This document shows, piece after piece, positions 1-14,003 of a stretch of 64,000 nt of DNA. The notes beneath the pieces are model-generated. The model saw only the letters and a program-made list of their open reading frames with translations, had not been told where the DNA came from and ran no database searches. This stretch comes from Trujillonella endophytica (GTDB taxonomy: Bacteria > Actinomycetota > Actinomycetes > Mycobacteriales > Geodermatophilaceae): NCBI RefSeq assembly GCF_019799905.1, contig NZ_JABGCI010000001.1, positions 1,240,001 to 1,304,000 on the forward strand, written 5' to 3'. The first letter of the stretch is position 1, and the number at the start of each line of letters is the position of its first letter. Made by a program: the position numbers and the translations under genes.

Positions 1-1
1 C

Positions 2-955
2 CTGGTCCTGGCCGAGCTCAACCCCACCGGTGACGGTGTGCGCAAGACGACGCTGGAGGCGCTGACCGCGGCCCGCGCCCTCGGCGAGGTGTCGGCCGTC
101 GTCATCGGCGCCCCCGGTGTCGCCGCGGGCGTGCGCGACCGGCTGGCCGAGTACGGCGCGGCGACGGTCTACGTCGCCGAGAGCCCCGAGGTCGACGAGT
201 ACCTCGTCGCCCCCAAGGCCGAGGTGCTGGCCCAGCTGGTCGGCGAGAAGTCGCCCGCCGCCGTGGTCATCCCCTCCTCGCCGGAGGGCAGGGAGATCGC
301 CGCCCGCGTGGCGCTCAAGACCGGCAGCGGCTTCCTGACCGACGTCACCGAGATCACCCCCGACGGCACGGCGACGCAGCTGGCCTTCGCCGGCCAGGTC
401 ATCGTGCACTCGAAGGTGAACGTCGGGACGCCGATCTACACGCTGCGCGGCAACTCCGTCGCCCCCGAGCCGGCCCCGGCCGCGGGCACCGAGCAGCAGG
501 TCGCCGTCTCGATCTCGGACGCGGCCAAGCAGGCCCGCGTGGTCGACCGCGTCGTCGAGCAGAAGTCCTCGCGCCCCGAGCTCACCGAGGCCGCGATCGT
601 CGTCTCCGGTGGTCGTGGCGTGGCCTCGGCGGAGAACTTCTCCGTCATCGAGGGGCTCGCCGACTCCCTCGGCGCGGCCGTCGGTGCCTCGCGCGCGGCG
701 GTGGACTCCGGCTTCTACCCGCACAGCTTCCAGGTCGGGCAGACCGGCAAGACGGTGTCGCCGCAGTTGTACGTCGCGGTCGGCATCTCCGGCGCGATCC
801 AGCACCGGGCCGGCATGCAGACCTCGAAGAACATCGTGGCCATCAACAAGGACCCCGAGGCCCCGATCTTCGAGCTGGCGGACTTCGGCGTGGTCGGCGA
901 CCTGAACGTCGTCGTCCCGCAGGCCACCGAGCAGATCACCGCCCGCAAGGCGTAA
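2..955 (+). CDS. etfA: Electron transfer flavoprotein subunit alpha (5' end outside window)
   Basis: Large FAD-binding subunit of the electron transfer flavoprotein, which passes electrons from acyl-CoA and related dehydrogenases to the quinone pool. The frame is already open at base 2 ([12 protein letters not shown]), matching the first beta strand of EtfA, so only a few N-terminal residues should lie outside the window; an in-frame GTG at 38 would delete that strand and is not the likely start. The C-terminal FAD domain is complete, with [28 protein letters not shown] and [11 protein letters not shown] in the usual order. etfB is expected just upstream. A long hairpin follows at 1018-1057. 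Confidence 0.95.
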   Translation: MVLAELNPTGDGVRKTTLEALTAARALGEVSAVVIGAPGVAAGVRDRLAEYGAATVYVAESPEVDEYLVAPKAEVLAQLVGEKSPAAVVIPSSPEGREIAARVALKTGSGFLTDVTEITPDGTATQLAFAGQVIVHSKVNVGTPIYTLRGNSVAPEPAPAAGTEQQVAVSISDAAKQARVVDRVVEQKSSRPELTEAAIVVSGGRGVASAENFSVIEGLADSLGAAVGASRAAVDSGFYPHSFQVGQTGKTVSPQLYVAVGISGAIQHRAGMQTSKNIVAINKDPEAPIFELADFGVVGDLNVVVPQATEQITARKA

Positions 956-1017
956 GGACCCCGCTGCCCCCCACGCCACGCTCCGCGCGGCGCGGGACCC
1001 TTCAGCGGGGCCGCAGC

Positions 1018-1057
1018 ACCGGGCGCCGGTCCCCTCACCAGGGGGCCGGCGCCCGGT
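1018..1057 (+). terminator. Hairpin terminator after etfA
   Basis: An 18-bp stem (1018-1035 with 1040-1057, one G-T wobble) closes on a 4-nt CACC loop between etfA and the MFS gene. It has no T-run, as is common for terminators in GC-rich actinobacteria. Confidence 0.7.
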
Positions 1058-1094
1058 CGCGTCCGCAGCGGGAAGCAGGAGCGACGGAGGCGGG

Positions 1095-2492
1095 TTGGCG
1101 CAGGACGTGGAGGACGGGGTCTTCGGCCGGCGCCTGCGGCTGCGGACGACCGGGCTGCTCATGCTGGTCACCCTCGTCGCCTTCGAGACGATGGCCGTGG
1201 GGACGGCGATGCCGACCGCCGTGGCCGAGCTGGACGGCCTGGCCTGGTACGGCTGGCCGTTCTCCGCGTTCCTCGTGGCCTCACTGGTGGGCATGGTGGT
1301 CGGCGGCGACCTGGGCGACCGCCGCGGTCCCCGGACGGCCCTGCTGGCCGGGGTCTCGGTCTTCGCCGCCGGGCTGCTGACCGCGGGCCTGGCCGGCTCC
1401 ATGGCGGTGCTGGTCGGCGGCCGTGCGGTCCAGGGACTGGGCTCCGGCCTGATCGGGGTCTCGCTGTACGTGGCCGCCGGCCGTGCCTATCCGGCGCGGG
1501 CGCGGCCGGCGCTGTTCGGCGCGTTCTCCACCGCGTGGGTGGTGCCCTCGCTCGTCGGGCCGCTGGTCTCCGGGCTGGTCACGACCCACCTCTCCTGGCG
1601 GCTGGTCTTCCTGGGTCTCCTCCCGCTGGTGCTGGCCGGCCTGGTGCTGGTGCTGCCGGCGCTCCGCGCGCTGCCCGCCGCGGACGGGACGGCGCCGCCG
1701 GACCCGGCCCGGCGTTGGTGGGCGGGGCTCGCCGGGCTGGGCATCGCCGCACTGCAGTACGCCGGTCAGCGGCTGGACGGGCTCGCGGTGCTCCTCGCGG
1801 TCGCCGGGCTGGTCGCCGTCGTCGTCGGGCTGCGCCCGCTGCTCCCTGCCGGGACGGCGCGCGCAGCCCGCGGGCTGCCCACCGTCGTGGCCTCCCGCGG
1901 GCTGCTGGCCGGCGCCTTCTTCGGCGTCGACGCGCTGCTGCCCCTGACGCTGACGGAGCTGCACGGGTACAGCCCGGTCGCGGCCGGGATCCCGCTCACC
2001 ACGGGCTCGCTGGGCTGGGCGCTGGCGTCGTTCCTGCAGGGCCGCCACCCGGGTCTGCCGCGGGCCCGGCTGCTGCGCATCGGCTTCGGGCTGCTGACCC
2101 TGGGGGTGGCCGGTACCGCGCTGGTGGCCGTGCCCGGCCTCGGCGGCTGGCCGGCGTACGGGACGTGGGCGGTCGCCGGGCTCGGCATGGGCCTGGGGAT
2201 GCCGAGCGTGGGCGTGCTGCTGTTCGAGCACTCGCCCGAGCACCGGCGCGGTGTGGACTCGGCGGCGCTGCAGATCGCCGACGTGACGACGGCGGCGTTG
2301 TGCGTGGGTGCGATCGGCGTCCTGATCGGAGCGGCGACGGCGGGGACGCTGCCGCTCGCCGGTGCGGTGCTGGCGGCCGTCGCGCTGCTGACCGTGGTCG
2401 CCGCGACCGGCGCCGTCGTGGCCCCGCGCGCGGGCCGGCCCGCGGCCGGACAGGCGGCTCCGCAGCCCGCGACTACCCTGGGCTCGTCATGA
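1095..2492 (+). CDS. MFS transporter, 14-TM DHA2-like
   Basis: Predicted inner-membrane drug/proton antiporter of the major facilitator superfamily, 465 aa. About 14 hydrophobic segments can be counted, the number typical of the DHA2 branch. The loop after TM2 carries the MFS motif A ([10 protein letters not shown], around residue 72). The start is TTG at 1095, with GGAGG at 1086-1090 four bases upstream. The stop overlaps the ATG of the cysteine desulfurase gene (ATGA). The substrate cannot be read from sequence. I do not expect an MFS gene at this point in the mycobacterial gene order, so it is probably a lineage-specific insertion upstream of the tRNA thiolation pair. Confidence 0.85.
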   Translation: MAQDVEDGVFGRRLRLRTTGLLMLVTLVAFETMAVGTAMPTAVAELDGLAWYGWPFSAFLVASLVGMVVGGDLGDRRGPRTALLAGVSVFAAGLLTAGLAGSMAVLVGGRAVQGLGSGLIGVSLYVAAGRAYPARARPALFGAFSTAWVVPSLVGPLVSGLVTTHLSWRLVFLGLLPLVLAGLVLVLPALRALPAADGTAPPDPARRWWAGLAGLGIAALQYAGQRLDGLAVLLAVAGLVAVVVGLRPLLPAGTARAARGLPTVVASRGLLAGAFFGVDALLPLTLTELHGYSPVAAGIPLTTGSLGWALASFLQGRHPGLPRARLLRIGFGLLTLGVAGTALVAVPGLGGWPAYGTWAVAGLGMGLGMPSVGVLLFEHSPEHRRGVDSAALQIADVTTAALCVGAIGVLIGAATAGTLPLAGAVLAAVALLTVVAATGAVVAPRAGRPAAGQAAPQPATTLGSS

Positions 2493-3679
2493 CGTACCTG
2501 GACCACGCGGCGACCACGCCGGTGCTCCCCGAGGCGCTGGCTGCGATGACCGAGCAGCTGGCCCGCGTGGGCAACGCCTCCTCGCTGCACGCGAGCGGGC
2601 GCGCGGCCCGTCGGACCGCCGAGCAGGCGCGCGAGCGCCTCGCCGCCGCGCTGGGCGCGCGACCGTCCGAGGTGCTGTTCACCGGTGGCGGGACCGAGAG
2701 CGACAACCTCGCGGTCAAGGGGATCTTCTGGGCCCGCCGCGAGGCCGACCCCCAGCGGCGCCGCATCGTGACCAGCCCGATCGAGCACCACGCCGTCCTG
2801 GACAGCGTCGAGTGGCTGGCCAAGCACGACGGCGCCGAGGTCACCTGGCTCCGGGTGGAGCCGACCGGCCGGATCACCCCGGAGGCGCTGCGCGAGGCGC
2901 TGGGCGACGGCTCGGACGTCGCCCTCGTGAGCGTCATGTGGGCCAACAACGAGATCGGCACGGTGAGCGACCTGACCGCGCTGGCCGCGGTGGCGCACGA
3001 GGTCGGCGTGCCCCTGCACACCGACGCGGTGCAGGCCGTCGGGCAGGTGCCGGTCGACTTCGGCGCGAGCGGTGTCGACGCGCTGACGATGACCGGCCAC
3101 AAGCTGGGCGGCCCGATGGGGGCGGGCGCGCTGCTGCTGCGCCGGGACGCGGCCTGCATGCCGCTGCTGCACGGCGGCGGCCAGGAGCGCGACGTGCGCT
3201 CGGGCACGCTCGACGTCGCGGCGATCGTCGGCCTGGCGGTCGCGGCCGAGGTCGCCGTCACCGTCCGCGAGGACCGTGCCGACCGGCTGATGGCGCTGCG
3301 CGACCGGCTGGTCGCCGGTGTGGTGCGGCAGGTCCCCGACGCGCAGCTCAACGGCCCCCCGCTGGACGACGTCCTCGCCGGCGGCCCCGGCCGGCTGCCC
3401 GGCAACGCGCACCTGTCGTTCCCCGGCGCCGAGGGCGACGCGCTGCTCATGCTGCTCGACGCCCGCGGGGTGGAGTGCTCCACCGGGTCGGCGTGCAGCG
3501 CCGGCGTGGCCCGGCCCAGCCACGTGCTGCTCGGGGTCGGGGCCGACGCGGACCGGGCGCGCAGCTCGCTGCGGTTCTCCCTCGGGACGACGTCCACCGA
3601 CGGCGACGTCGACGCGGTCCTCGAGGTGATCGGACCGGTCGTCGAGCGGGCGCGGCGGGCGGGGATGAGCCGGGCGTGA
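2489..3679 (+). CDS. Cysteine desulfurase (IscS/NifS class V aminotransferase)
   Basis: PLP enzyme that takes sulfur from L-cysteine as an enzyme-bound persulfide. It most likely supplies MnmA, encoded 10 bp downstream, for tRNA 2-thiouridine synthesis, and possibly Fe-S assembly too. 396 aa, about the normal length. It begins [11 protein letters not shown]; the PLP lysine is K205 in GHKLGGP, and the catalytic cysteine is C336 in [12 protein letters not shown] 2489 overlaps the stop of the MFS gene. A TACCCT hexamer at 2474-2479 inside the MFS gene may give it its own promoter. In M. tuberculosis the equivalent pair is iscS-trmU, as I recall. Confidence 0.93.
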   Translation: MTYLDHAATTPVLPEALAAMTEQLARVGNASSLHASGRAARRTAEQARERLAAALGARPSEVLFTGGGTESDNLAVKGIFWARREADPQRRRIVTSPIEHHAVLDSVEWLAKHDGAEVTWLRVEPTGRITPEALREALGDGSDVALVSVMWANNEIGTVSDLTALAAVAHEVGVPLHTDAVQAVGQVPVDFGASGVDALTMTGHKLGGPMGAGALLLRRDAACMPLLHGGGQERDVRSGTLDVAAIVGLAVAAEVAVTVREDRADRLMALRDRLVAGVVRQVPDAQLNGPPLDDVLAGGPGRLPGNAHLSFPGAEGDALLMLLDARGVECSTGSACSAGVARPSHVLLGVGADADRARSSLRFSLGTTSTDGDVDAVLEVIGPVVERARRAGMSRA

Positions 3680-3689
3680 GGGCCTCGCG

Positions 3690-4757
3690 GTGAGGGTGCT
3701 GGCCGCGATGAGCGGCGGGGTGGACTCCGCGGTCGCCGCGGCCCTGGCGGTCGACGCCGGCCACGACGTCACCGGGGTGCACCTGGCGCTGTCGCCGGAC
3801 CGGCAGACGCTGCGCAGCGGCGCCCGCGGGTGCTGCAGCGTCGAGGACGCGCACGACGCACGCCGGGTCGCCGACGAGCTCGGCATCCCGTTCTACGTGT
3901 GGGACCTGGCCGAGCGGTTCGCTGCCGACGTCGTCGAGGACTTCGTCGCCGAGTACGCGGCCGGGCGCACCCCCAACCCCTGCCTGCGCTGCAACGAGAA
4001 GATCAAGTTCAGCGCCGTGCTGGACCGGGCCCGTGCGCTGGGCTTCGACGCGGTCGTCACCGGTCACCACGCCCGGCTGGCCGACGGCGAGCTGCGCCGC
4101 TCGGTCGACGCCGCCAAGGACCAGTCGTACGTGCTGGCCGTGCTCACCGCGCAGCAGCTGGCCGGCGCGGTCTTCCCGCTCGGGTCGATGACCAAGGAGC
4201 GGGTGCGGGCGATCGCGGCCGGGCGCGGCTTCGCCGTCGCGACCAAGGCCGACTCGCACGACATCTGCTTCATCCCCGACGGCGACACCCGCGGCTTCCT
4301 GGCCCGGCGGCTGGGGGAGCAGCCGGGCCCGCTGGTCGACGCGGCCACCGGCGCCACCGTGGGGGAGCACTCCGGGGCCTACGGCTTCACGGTCGGCCAG
4401 CGCCGGGGACTGGGCGTGAGCGTCGGCGACCAGCGGCCGCGCTACGTGCTGGGCATCGAGCCCGTCTCGCGCACGGTGACCGTCGGCACCGCCGACCTCG
4501 CCGGGGTCGCCGAGGTGCGCACCGGCCCGCCGACGTGGACGGGGACGGCGCCGCGCCTGCCGCTGCGCGCGGAGGTGCAGCTGCGGGCGCACGCCGCCGC
4601 GGTGCCGTGCCTGGTGGCGGCCACCGAGGACGGCGGCCTGGTCATCGCGCTGGACTCCGAGCAGCGCGGTGTCGCGCCGGGGCAGTCGGCCGTCCTGTAC
4701 CGCCCCGATCCCGAGAACGGGGACGTCGTCCTCGGCCAGGGGACCGTCTCCCGCTGA
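3690..4757 (+). CDS. mnmA: tRNA-specific 2-thiouridylase MnmA
   Basis: ATP-dependent enzyme that places sulfur on the wobble uridine (U34) of Lys, Glu and Gln tRNAs. 355 aa. The PP-loop SGGVDS is at residues 8-13. The two working cysteines are C98 in NPCLRCNE and C193 in [12 protein letters not shown]. The GTG start at 3690 puts the PP-loop at the expected distance from the N-terminus. It follows the cysteine desulfurase gene with a 10-bp gap, which fits a sulfur donor-acceptor pair. The window also carries genes that act on these tRNAs: gatCAB, gltX, one tRNA-Gln and two tRNA-Glu genes. Confidence 0.95.
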   Translation: MRVLAAMSGGVDSAVAAALAVDAGHDVTGVHLALSPDRQTLRSGARGCCSVEDAHDARRVADELGIPFYVWDLAERFAADVVEDFVAEYAAGRTPNPCLRCNEKIKFSAVLDRARALGFDAVVTGHHARLADGELRRSVDAAKDQSYVLAVLTAQQLAGAVFPLGSMTKERVRAIAAGRGFAVATKADSHDICFIPDGDTRGFLARRLGEQPGPLVDAATGATVGEHSGAYGFTVGQRRGLGVSVGDQRPRYVLGIEPVSRTVTVGTADLAGVAEVRTGPPTWTGTAPRLPLRAEVQLRAHAAAVPCLVAATEDGGLVIALDSEQRGVAPGQSAVLYRPDPENGDVVLGQGTVSR

Positions 4758-4805
4758 CCCGTCCTCCCCCGAGCCACGTCCACCGGACGACCGGGCTCCG
4801 GGTGA

Positions 4806-8150
<3,345 letters not shown>

Positions 8151-8157
8151 GGGGGCC

Positions 8158-8838
8158 TCAGGCGGGCGGCAGGTGCGCGACGGTCGCCGCGATGCCGGCG
8201 AGGTGCACCAGCCGCAGCAGCTCCGACCGGCGGAACGCGGGCCCGCCGGACCGTCCGATGACGACCGCCGTGCGCGGCGACCCGAACGGGGTCGCCATCA
8301 TCTCGATGGCCATCTCCCGCCACCGCTCGGGCAGCCAGTCGTCCTCGCTGGACAGCAGCCGCGGCGCGTCCAGCGGCAGCCACGGCAGCGCCATCCGGTC
8401 GAACGTGGGCGCGGCGTCGGAGGCCGCGAGCACCTCGCACCCGCCGTCCCCGGCCCCCAGCACCGCCGCCCAGCCGCTGGTGAAGACCCGGGGCAGCTCG
8501 GCGGCCAGCAGCTTGACGGCGAGGGCGGGTTCGGGGGAGCGGTCGCCGGCCCGGGCCAGTGCCTCGAGCAGCTCGAGCTCGCGGTGGGTGTCCAGCGGCC
8601 CGGAGAACGGCCGCAGCGACTCCACCTGCACGCCGGGCACGGCCTGCGCCGCGGTGATGAGGCCGTCGGGCAGCCGGTCCGGCGGGAGGTCGATGACGAT
8701 GTCGTCGACGGCGACCCCGCCGCCGCGCTCCAGGACGTCGACCGACACGATGTCGACCCCGGCGGCGCCGAGCGCGGTCGCCACGGCGCCGAGGATGCCG
8801 GGCCGGTCGGGGACGACCAGCCGCAGGAGATAGGACAC
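8158..8838 (-). CDS. ACT-domain amino-acid-binding protein
   Basis: 226-aa protein whose N-terminus (about residues 1-80) is an ACT domain, starting SYLLRLVVPDRPGILG, the usual beta-alpha-beta ligand-sensing fold. The remainder resembles a GAF-like sensor with no catalytic motif I recognise. A regulatory role in sensing an amino acid is inferred from the fold only. GTG at 8838 has a GGAGG six bases upstream. It is transcribed toward ligA and ends 7 bp from it. The dyad at 8870-8885 lies about 30 bp upstream of its start. Confidence 0.75.
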   Translation of the reverse strand: MSYLLRLVVPDRPGILGAVATALGAAGVDIVSVDVLERGGGVAVDDIVIDLPPDRLPDGLITAAQAVPGVQVESLRPFSGPLDTHRELELLEALARAGDRSPEPALAVKLLAAELPRVFTSGWAAVLGAGDGGCEVLAASDAAPTFDRMALPWLPLDAPRLLSSEDDWLPERWREMAIEMMATPFGSPRTAVVIGRSGGPAFRRSELLRLVHLAGIAATVAHLPPA

Positions 8839-8869
8839 GGTGCCTCCGGGGCGTCCTTCGGATGCGGGT

Positions 8870-8885
8870 CGATCGTCGTCGATCG
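8870..8885. promoter_or_regulatory. Inverted repeat CGATCG-TCGT-CGATCG
   Basis: Two CGATCG half-sites are separated by 4 nt, between the ACT-domain gene and gatC. It could be an operator for the ACT-domain gene, but CGATCG is common in GC-rich DNA and chance is possible. Confidence 0.3.
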
Positions 8886-8984
8886 GGACGCGGTCAGCTT
8901 CCCCCATGCGCACCCGCGGGTCGAGCGGCCCGCCGGCGCCCCCTGGCCGGTGCTGGGCCACGGGAGCCCGCGGGGCGGCACACG

Positions 8985-8990
8985 TACAGT
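8985..8990 (+). promoter_or_regulatory. Putative -10 (TACAGT) of the gatCAB operon
   Basis: TACAGT is the only good TANNNT hexamer in the 241-bp gap before gatC. It would give an untranslated leader of about 80 nt. No convincing -35 is visible. Confidence 0.4.
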
Positions 8991-9079
8991 GGCGGGGTTG
9001 GTACCCCGGTCCCGCACGTCCCCGCACCGCACGGTCGGGCCGGCGTCGGGACGGCGCAGGAGTGGAGTCCCGCCACAGC

Positions 9080-9394
9080 ATGAGCACGCCGTCACCGAAG
9101 GAAGCCCTCGGGCGCGATGACATCGCGCACCTCGCGCGGCTGTCCCGCCTCGCCCTCACCGACGAGGAGCTCGACCGCTTCGCCGGACAGCTGGGCGCGG
9201 TGCTCGACGCGGTCGCCCAGGTGGGCAAGGCCGAGGTGGGGGACGTCCCCCCGACGACGCACGCCGTCCCGCTGACCAACGTGCTGCGGGAGGACGTCGC
9301 CACCCCGAGCCTGCCGCGCGACGTCGTCCTGGCCGGCGCACCCGCCGCCGAGGACGACCGCTTCCGCGTCCCGCGCATCCTCGGGGAGGACTGA
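9080..9394 (+). CDS. gatC: Asp-tRNA(Asn)/Glu-tRNA(Gln) amidotransferase subunit C
   Basis: Small scaffold subunit (104 aa) that wraps around GatA and joins it to GatB. It begins [27 protein letters not shown], where [10 protein letters not shown] is the conserved helix. The ATG at 9080 fits the usual GatC length; a much longer frame upstream is non-coding in character. It is the first gene of gatC-gatA-small ORF-gatB, 2 bp before gatA. An amidotransferase is expected because actinobacteria generally lack GlnRS; the window has gltX and a tRNA-Gln gene but no glnS. Confidence 0.95.
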   Translation: MSTPSPKEALGRDDIAHLARLSRLALTDEELDRFAGQLGAVLDAVAQVGKAEVGDVPPTTHAVPLTNVLREDVATPSLPRDVVLAGAPAAEDDRFRVPRILGED

Positions 9395-9396
9395 CC

Positions 9397-10935
9397 GTGA
9401 GCAGCACCGAGCTCACCGACCTCGACGCCGCCGAGCTCGGCCGCCGGCTGGCCGGCGGCGAGGTCTCCTCCGTGGAGGCGACCCGCGCGTACCTGGACCG
9501 GATCGAGGCCGAGGACGGCGCCGTCGGCGCCTACCTGCACGTCGACGGGGAGACCGCGCTGCAGCGGGCCGCCGCCGTCGACGCCGCCCGTGCCGCCGGT
9601 GAGGAGCTCGGCCCGCTGGCCGGGCTGCCCGTGGCCCTCAAGGACGTGTTCGTCACCGAGGGCGTCCCGACCACCAGCGGCTCGAAGATCCTCGAGGGCT
9701 GGCGCCCGCCGTACGACGCCACGGTCGCCCGCCGGCTGAAGGACGCCGGCACGGTCCTGCTCGGCAAGACCAACATGGACGAGTTCGCCATGGGGTCGTC
9801 GACCGAGAACTCGGCCTACCGCGTCACCCGCAACCCCTGGGACCTCGCTCGGATCCCCGGCGGCTCCTCCGGCGGTTCGTCCGCCGCGGTCGCCGGTGGC
9901 CTGGCCCCCTGGGCGCTGGGCACCGACACCGGCGGCTCGATCCGCCAGCCCGCCGCGGTGACCGGCCTGGTGGGGCACAAGCCCACCTACGGCTCGGTCT
10001 CCCGGTACGGCCTCATCGCGTTCTCCTCGAGCCTCGACCAGGCCGGCCCCATGGCCCGCACGGTGCTCGACGCCGCCGTGCTGCACGAGGCGATCGGCGG
10101 GCACGACCCGCGCGACTCCACGAGCATCGACGCCCCGTCGCCACCGCTGGCCGAGTGCGCCCGCCGCGGCGCGACCGGCGACCTGAAGGGCCTGCGGGTC
10201 GGCGTCGTCCGGGAGCTGGGCGGCGAGGGGCACACCGACGGCTACGAGGAGGGCGTGCTCGCCCGCATGGCCGAGGCCGTGCAGCTCATCGAGGGGATGG
10301 GCGCGGAGGTCCGCGAGGTCTCCTGCCCGAGCTTCGACCTGGCGCTGCCCGCCTACTACCTGATCGCGCCGAGCGAGGCGTCGTCCAACCTCGCGCGCTT
10401 CGAGGGCATGCGCTTCGGCATCCGGGTGGCCGACGACGGCCGGCACGACCTCGACGAGGTCATGGCGCTGACCCGCGAGCAGGGCTTCGGGCCCGAGGTG
10501 AAGCGCCGCATCATCCTCGGCACCTACGCCCTGTCGGCCGGCTACTACGACGCCTACTACGGCCAGGCCCAGAAGGTGCGCACCCTCATCACGCGCGACT
10601 TCACGGCCGCCTTCGCCGACGTCGACGTCCTGATCAGCCCGACCACCCCGAGCGTGGCCTTCCCGATCGGGAGCCGGGTCGACGACCCGCTGGCCATGTA
10701 CGCCGCCGACCTGTGCACCCTGCCGGCCAGCCTCGCCGGACTGCCGGCGACCTCGGTGCCCTGCGGCCTGTCCGAGGGGCTGCCGGTCGGCCTGCAGATC
10801 ATGGCGCCGGCGCTGGCCGACGACCGCTGCTACTCGCTGGCCGCGGCCGTCGAGGCCGCGCTGGACAGCGCCCGCGGCCACCGGCTCCTCGACGAGCTGC
10901 CGACGCGCGCGGGCGCCACCGGGGGCGCGGCGTGA
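9397..10935 (+). CDS. gatA: Glu-tRNA(Gln) amidotransferase subunit A
   Basis: Glutaminase subunit that releases ammonia from glutamine and feeds it to GatB. 512 aa, full length. The amidase-signature Lys-Ser-Ser triad is visible: K82 in ALKDVF, the serine pair near 157-158 in GGSSGGSS, and S181 in [10 protein letters not shown]. The start is GTG 9397, 2 bp after gatC. The last bases overlap the GTG of a 59-codon membrane-protein gene (GTGA), implying translational coupling. Confidence 0.96.
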   Translation: MSSTELTDLDAAELGRRLAGGEVSSVEATRAYLDRIEAEDGAVGAYLHVDGETALQRAAAVDAARAAGEELGPLAGLPVALKDVFVTEGVPTTSGSKILEGWRPPYDATVARRLKDAGTVLLGKTNMDEFAMGSSTENSAYRVTRNPWDLARIPGGSSGGSSAAVAGGLAPWALGTDTGGSIRQPAAVTGLVGHKPTYGSVSRYGLIAFSSSLDQAGPMARTVLDAAVLHEAIGGHDPRDSTSIDAPSPPLAECARRGATGDLKGLRVGVVRELGGEGHTDGYEEGVLARMAEAVQLIEGMGAEVREVSCPSFDLALPAYYLIAPSEASSNLARFEGMRFGIRVADDGRHDLDEVMALTREQGFGPEVKRRIILGTYALSAGYYDAYYGQAQKVRTLITRDFTAAFADVDVLISPTTPSVAFPIGSRVDDPLAMYAADLCTLPASLAGLPATSVPCGLSEGLPVGLQIMAPALADDRCYSLAAAVEAALDSARGHRLLDELPTRAGATGGAA

Positions 10936-11111
10936 ACGGCCCGCTCAAGGCGGCCTGGGCGCTGACGATCTTCGTCATCGTCGCCGGCGCGGTGCTGTGG
11001 GTCGTCACCGACCGTCCCGTCTTCGCCGTCTTCATCGTCCTCGGTCTGCTCACCGGTGTCGGCGCCTGGTTGACCGGCCGGTCCCTCCCGAAGGAGGACC
11101 CCACCCCGTGA
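10932..11111 (+). CDS. Small two-TM membrane protein between gatA and gatB
   Basis: 59-aa reading frame placed exactly between gatA and gatB, overlapping both by GTGA junctions (GTG 10932 in the gatA stop; its own TGA overlaps gatB GTG 11108). Two hydrophobic helices are predicted, [16 protein letters not shown] and [18 protein letters not shown], with a short charged tail. No domain is recognised. The double overlap and continuous frame argue for a real, co-translated gene. A function in amidotransferase localisation is conceivable but unsupported. Confidence 0.75.
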   Translation: MNGPLKAAWALTIFVIVAGAVLWVVTDRPVFAVFIVLGLLTGVGAWLTGRSLPKEDPTP

Positions 11112-12616
11112 CCACCACCCCCGATCGCCTCGTCGACTTCGACGAGGTGCTGACCCGCTACGAGCCGGTCATCGGCCTGGAGACCCACGTCGAGCTGGGC
11201 ACCGCCTCGAAGATGTTCTGCGGCTGCTCCACCACCTTCGGCGCCGACCCCAACACCCAGACCTGCCCGGTCTGCCTGGGCCTGCCCGGCTCGCTGCCGG
11301 TGGCCAACGCCGCCGCCGTCGAGCACACCATCCGCATCGGCCTGGCGCTGGGCTGCCGCATCGCGACCTGGTCGCGGTTCGCGCGGAAGAACTACTTCTA
11401 CCCGGACATCCCCAAGGGCTTCCAGACCAGCCAGTACGACGAGCCGCTGTGCACGGCCGGCCACCTGGACGTCGAGGTCGACGGCGAGACCTACCGCGTG
11501 GAGATCGAGCGGGTGCACCTGGAGGAGGACACCGGCAAGAACCTGCACGTCGGTGGCGCCACGGGTCGCATCCACGGCGCCGACCACTCGCTGGTCGACT
11601 TCAACCGGGCCGGCATCCCGCTCGTCGAGATCGTCACCCGGCCCATCCCGGGCACCGGCGCGAAGGCCCCCGAGGTCGCCCGCGCGTACGTGACCGAGCT
11701 GCGCGAGATCGTCCAGGCCCTCGGCGCGTCCGACGTCCGCATGGAGCAGGGCAGCCTGCGCTGCGACGTGAACACCTCGCTGGCGCCGATCGGCAGCCTC
11801 GAGTGGGGCACCCGCACCGAGACCAAGAACGTCAACTCGCTGCGCTCGGTGGAGCGCTCGGTGCGCTACGAGATGCGCCGGCAGGCCGCCGTCCTCGACG
11901 CCGAGGGCCGGGTGCTGCAGGAGACGCGGCACTTCCACGAGGACACCGGCAGCACCTCTCCCGGACGGAGCAAGGAGGAGGCCACCGACTACCGGTACTT
12001 CCCCGAGCCCGACCTGGTGCCGCTGGCCCCCGACGCCGCGTGGGTCGAGAAGCTCGGCGCCGACCTGCCGGAGCTGCCGGCCGCCCGCCGGGCCCGCCTC
12101 ATGGAGGAGTGGGGGCTGTCGGCGACCGAGATGGCGTGGCTGGTGAACGCCGACGCGCTCGGGCTGGTCACCGACACCGTGGCCGCCGGCGCCTCGCCCG
12201 CCGACGCCCGCAAGTGGTGGCTGGGCGAGCTCGCCCGCCGCGCCAACGACGCCGGCGTGGAGCTGACCCAGCTCGCGGTCACCCCGGCGCAGGTCGCCGA
12301 GCTCACCGCGCTGCTCGCCGACGGCACGATCAACGACCAGCTGGCCCGGCAGACCCTCGACGGCGTCCTGGCCGGTGAGGGCGGCCCCAAGCAGGTCGTC
12401 GAGGCCCGCGGGCTGGCGGTCATGGGCGAGTCCGACGAGCTGGTCGCGGCGGTGGAGGCGGCGATCGCCGGGGCTCCCGACGTCGTGGAGAAGGTCCGCG
12501 GCGGCAAGGTGCAGGCCCTCGGAGCGCTCGTCGGTGCGGTCATGAAGACCACCCGCGGCAAGGCCGACGCGGCCACCGTGAAGCGCATGCTCGAGGAGCG
12601 CGTCGTCGGGAGCTGA
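11108..12616 (+). CDS. gatB: Glu-tRNA(Gln) amidotransferase subunit B
   Basis: Subunit that binds misacylated tRNA, phosphorylates the glutamyl group and transfers ammonia to it. 502 aa. It starts close to the signature [13 protein letters not shown] and carries a zinc site of the CGC...CPVCLGLPG type (residues about 38-60). The C-terminal region is the helical and tail-like YqeY domain. GTG 11108 overlaps the stop of the 59-aa ORF. A strong hairpin follows 24 bp after the stop. Confidence 0.96.
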   Translation: MTTTPDRLVDFDEVLTRYEPVIGLETHVELGTASKMFCGCSTTFGADPNTQTCPVCLGLPGSLPVANAAAVEHTIRIGLALGCRIATWSRFARKNYFYPDIPKGFQTSQYDEPLCTAGHLDVEVDGETYRVEIERVHLEEDTGKNLHVGGATGRIHGADHSLVDFNRAGIPLVEIVTRPIPGTGAKAPEVARAYVTELREIVQALGASDVRMEQGSLRCDVNTSLAPIGSLEWGTRTETKNVNSLRSVERSVRYEMRRQAAVLDAEGRVLQETRHFHEDTGSTSPGRSKEEATDYRYFPEPDLVPLAPDAAWVEKLGADLPELPAARRARLMEEWGLSATEMAWLVNADALGLVTDTVAAGASPADARKWWLGELARRANDAGVELTQLAVTPAQVAELTALLADGTINDQLARQTLDGVLAGEGGPKQVVEARGLAVMGESDELVAAVEAAIAGAPDVVEKVRGGKVQALGALVGAVMKTTRGKADAATVKRMLEERVVGS

Positions 12617-12639
12617 TCCGGGCTCCCACCCGTGGACGT

Positions 12640-12675
12640 GAGAGGCCCACCCCCGGTCGCCGGGGTGGGCCTCTC
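12640..12675. terminator. Bidirectional hairpin between gatB and the PQQ dehydrogenase gene
   Basis: Perfect 14-bp stem GAGAGGCCCACCCC (12640-12653) with its complement at 12662-12675 and an 8-nt loop. It lies between convergent genes and can serve both strands; there is no T-run. Confidence 0.8.
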
Positions 12676-12693
12676 GCGTCCGGCGGTGCGCCG

Positions 12694-13875
12694 CTACAGC
12701 GGGGACTCCTCGCCCGAGGCGCCGGGCGGGAGGATGCGCAGGACCTTGTCGTCCCCGTCGCCCGGGACGCCGATGCCGTCGCGGTTGGACGTCGTGATCC
12801 ACAGGGCGCCGGTCTGCGGCTCGAGGACGACGGTGCGCAGCCGCCCGTACTGGTCGGCGAGCAGCTCCTCCGGCTCGGCCACGGGTGCGCCGGTCCCGTC
12901 GAGGGTGACCGAGTAGATCCGCCGGCCCTCGAGTGCGCCCAGGTGCACGGTCGAGCCGGCCACCGCGCAGCCGGCCAGGCCGCCGACGGCCCCGTCGATC
13001 TCCTGCACCGCGGACGTGGTGCCCGCGCGCTCGGTGGGGAAGCCGGCGTCGCCGCTCTCGACCACCTCGGTCAGCTCGTCGGCGCGGTCGCCGGCGTCGT
13101 CGGTCGCGTACAGCGTCTCGTCGCCGGCCACGCACAGCGCGGTCACGTTGCTGAAGCCGCTGCCGTGCACCGGCCCGTCCCCGACGGGCTGGCCGAAGAC
13201 GTCGATCCGCAGCACCTTGCCCGCCAGCGACGCCGGGTCCTGGGCCAGTGCGGCGTTGCCCGTGTCGCCGGTGCCGACGTAGAGGGAACCGTCGATGCCG
13301 AACAGCAGCGCGCCGCCGTTGTGCACGTCGCCGCGGGGGATGCCGGCGAGCACGGGGTTGGGGGTGCCGCCGCTGATCGGGAAGCGCACCACGCGGTTGT
13401 CGGTCGCGGTCGACAGGTAGGCGTAGACCAGCCCGTCCTCGGCGAAGGTGGGGGAGAGGGCGAGGCCGTGGAGGCCGCCGTCACCGCGGGGGTCGATGCC
13501 GGGGACGACCAGGACCTCGCGCGCGGGCGACCGGTCGGGGAACACCTGCAGCAGGCGGCCGGTCCGCCGCTCGGCCACGAGCGCCGTCCCGTCGGGGAGC
13601 AGGGCGAGGCCGGTGGGCACGTCGAGGCCGCTGGCGACGACGTTCGGGTCGCTGGCGGGATCGCCGGGCTGCCCCTGCTGGCCGGACGGCGGGGCGGTCG
13701 GCGGTGGGGCCTGGCCCTCGGTGGGCGGGGCGACCTGCGGCGGCGCCCCCTCGGGCAGGGGCCGCCAGTCACCGGTGGACTCGTAGCCACCGTCGTCCCC
13801 GCAGCCGGCGACCACCGCGGTCAGCAGCAGTGCGCACGCCAGCCGGGACGCCCGGCGTCCGCGCTCCCGTCTCAC
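12694..13875 (-). CDS. PQQ-dependent sugar dehydrogenase-like lipoprotein
   Basis: Secreted beta-propeller of the glucose/sorbosone dehydrogenase family, 393 aa from the chosen GTG at 13875. The N-terminus is a lipoprotein signal: basic residues, LACALLLTAVV, then the lipobox VAGC. A Pro/Gln-rich linker follows, then the propeller with LDVPTGLALLPDG, GGLHGLALSP and DVHNGGAL, typical of this family. The frame is open further upstream (to 13962), but that would place about 50 residues before the signal peptide. The actual substrate and cofactor are not established. It lies convergent with gatB behind a shared hairpin. Confidence 0.8.
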   Translation of the reverse strand: MRRERGRRASRLACALLLTAVVAGCGDDGGYESTGDWRPLPEGAPPQVAPPTEGQAPPPTAPPSGQQGQPGDPASDPNVVASGLDVPTGLALLPDGTALVAERRTGRLLQVFPDRSPAREVLVVPGIDPRGDGGLHGLALSPTFAEDGLVYAYLSTATDNRVVRFPISGGTPNPVLAGIPRGDVHNGGALLFGIDGSLYVGTGDTGNAALAQDPASLAGKVLRIDVFGQPVGDGPVHGSGFSNVTALCVAGDETLYATDDAGDRADELTEVVESGDAGFPTERAGTTSAVQEIDGAVGGLAGCAVAGSTVHLGALEGRRIYSVTLDGTGAPVAEPEELLADQYGRLRTVVLEPQTGALWITTSNRDGIGVPGDGDDKVLRILPPGASGEESPL

Positions 13876-14003
13876 CCCTCGAACAGTACGTGCGGGAGCC
13901 GGGGGCCGGCCTCGTGCCGAGGCCGCCGGGTGCGCGGGGCATCGGTCCGGGCGATCTCTCATGGCGCTGAGCTTGCGCGACGATGGGGACTTCTCCGCGT
14001 CTG

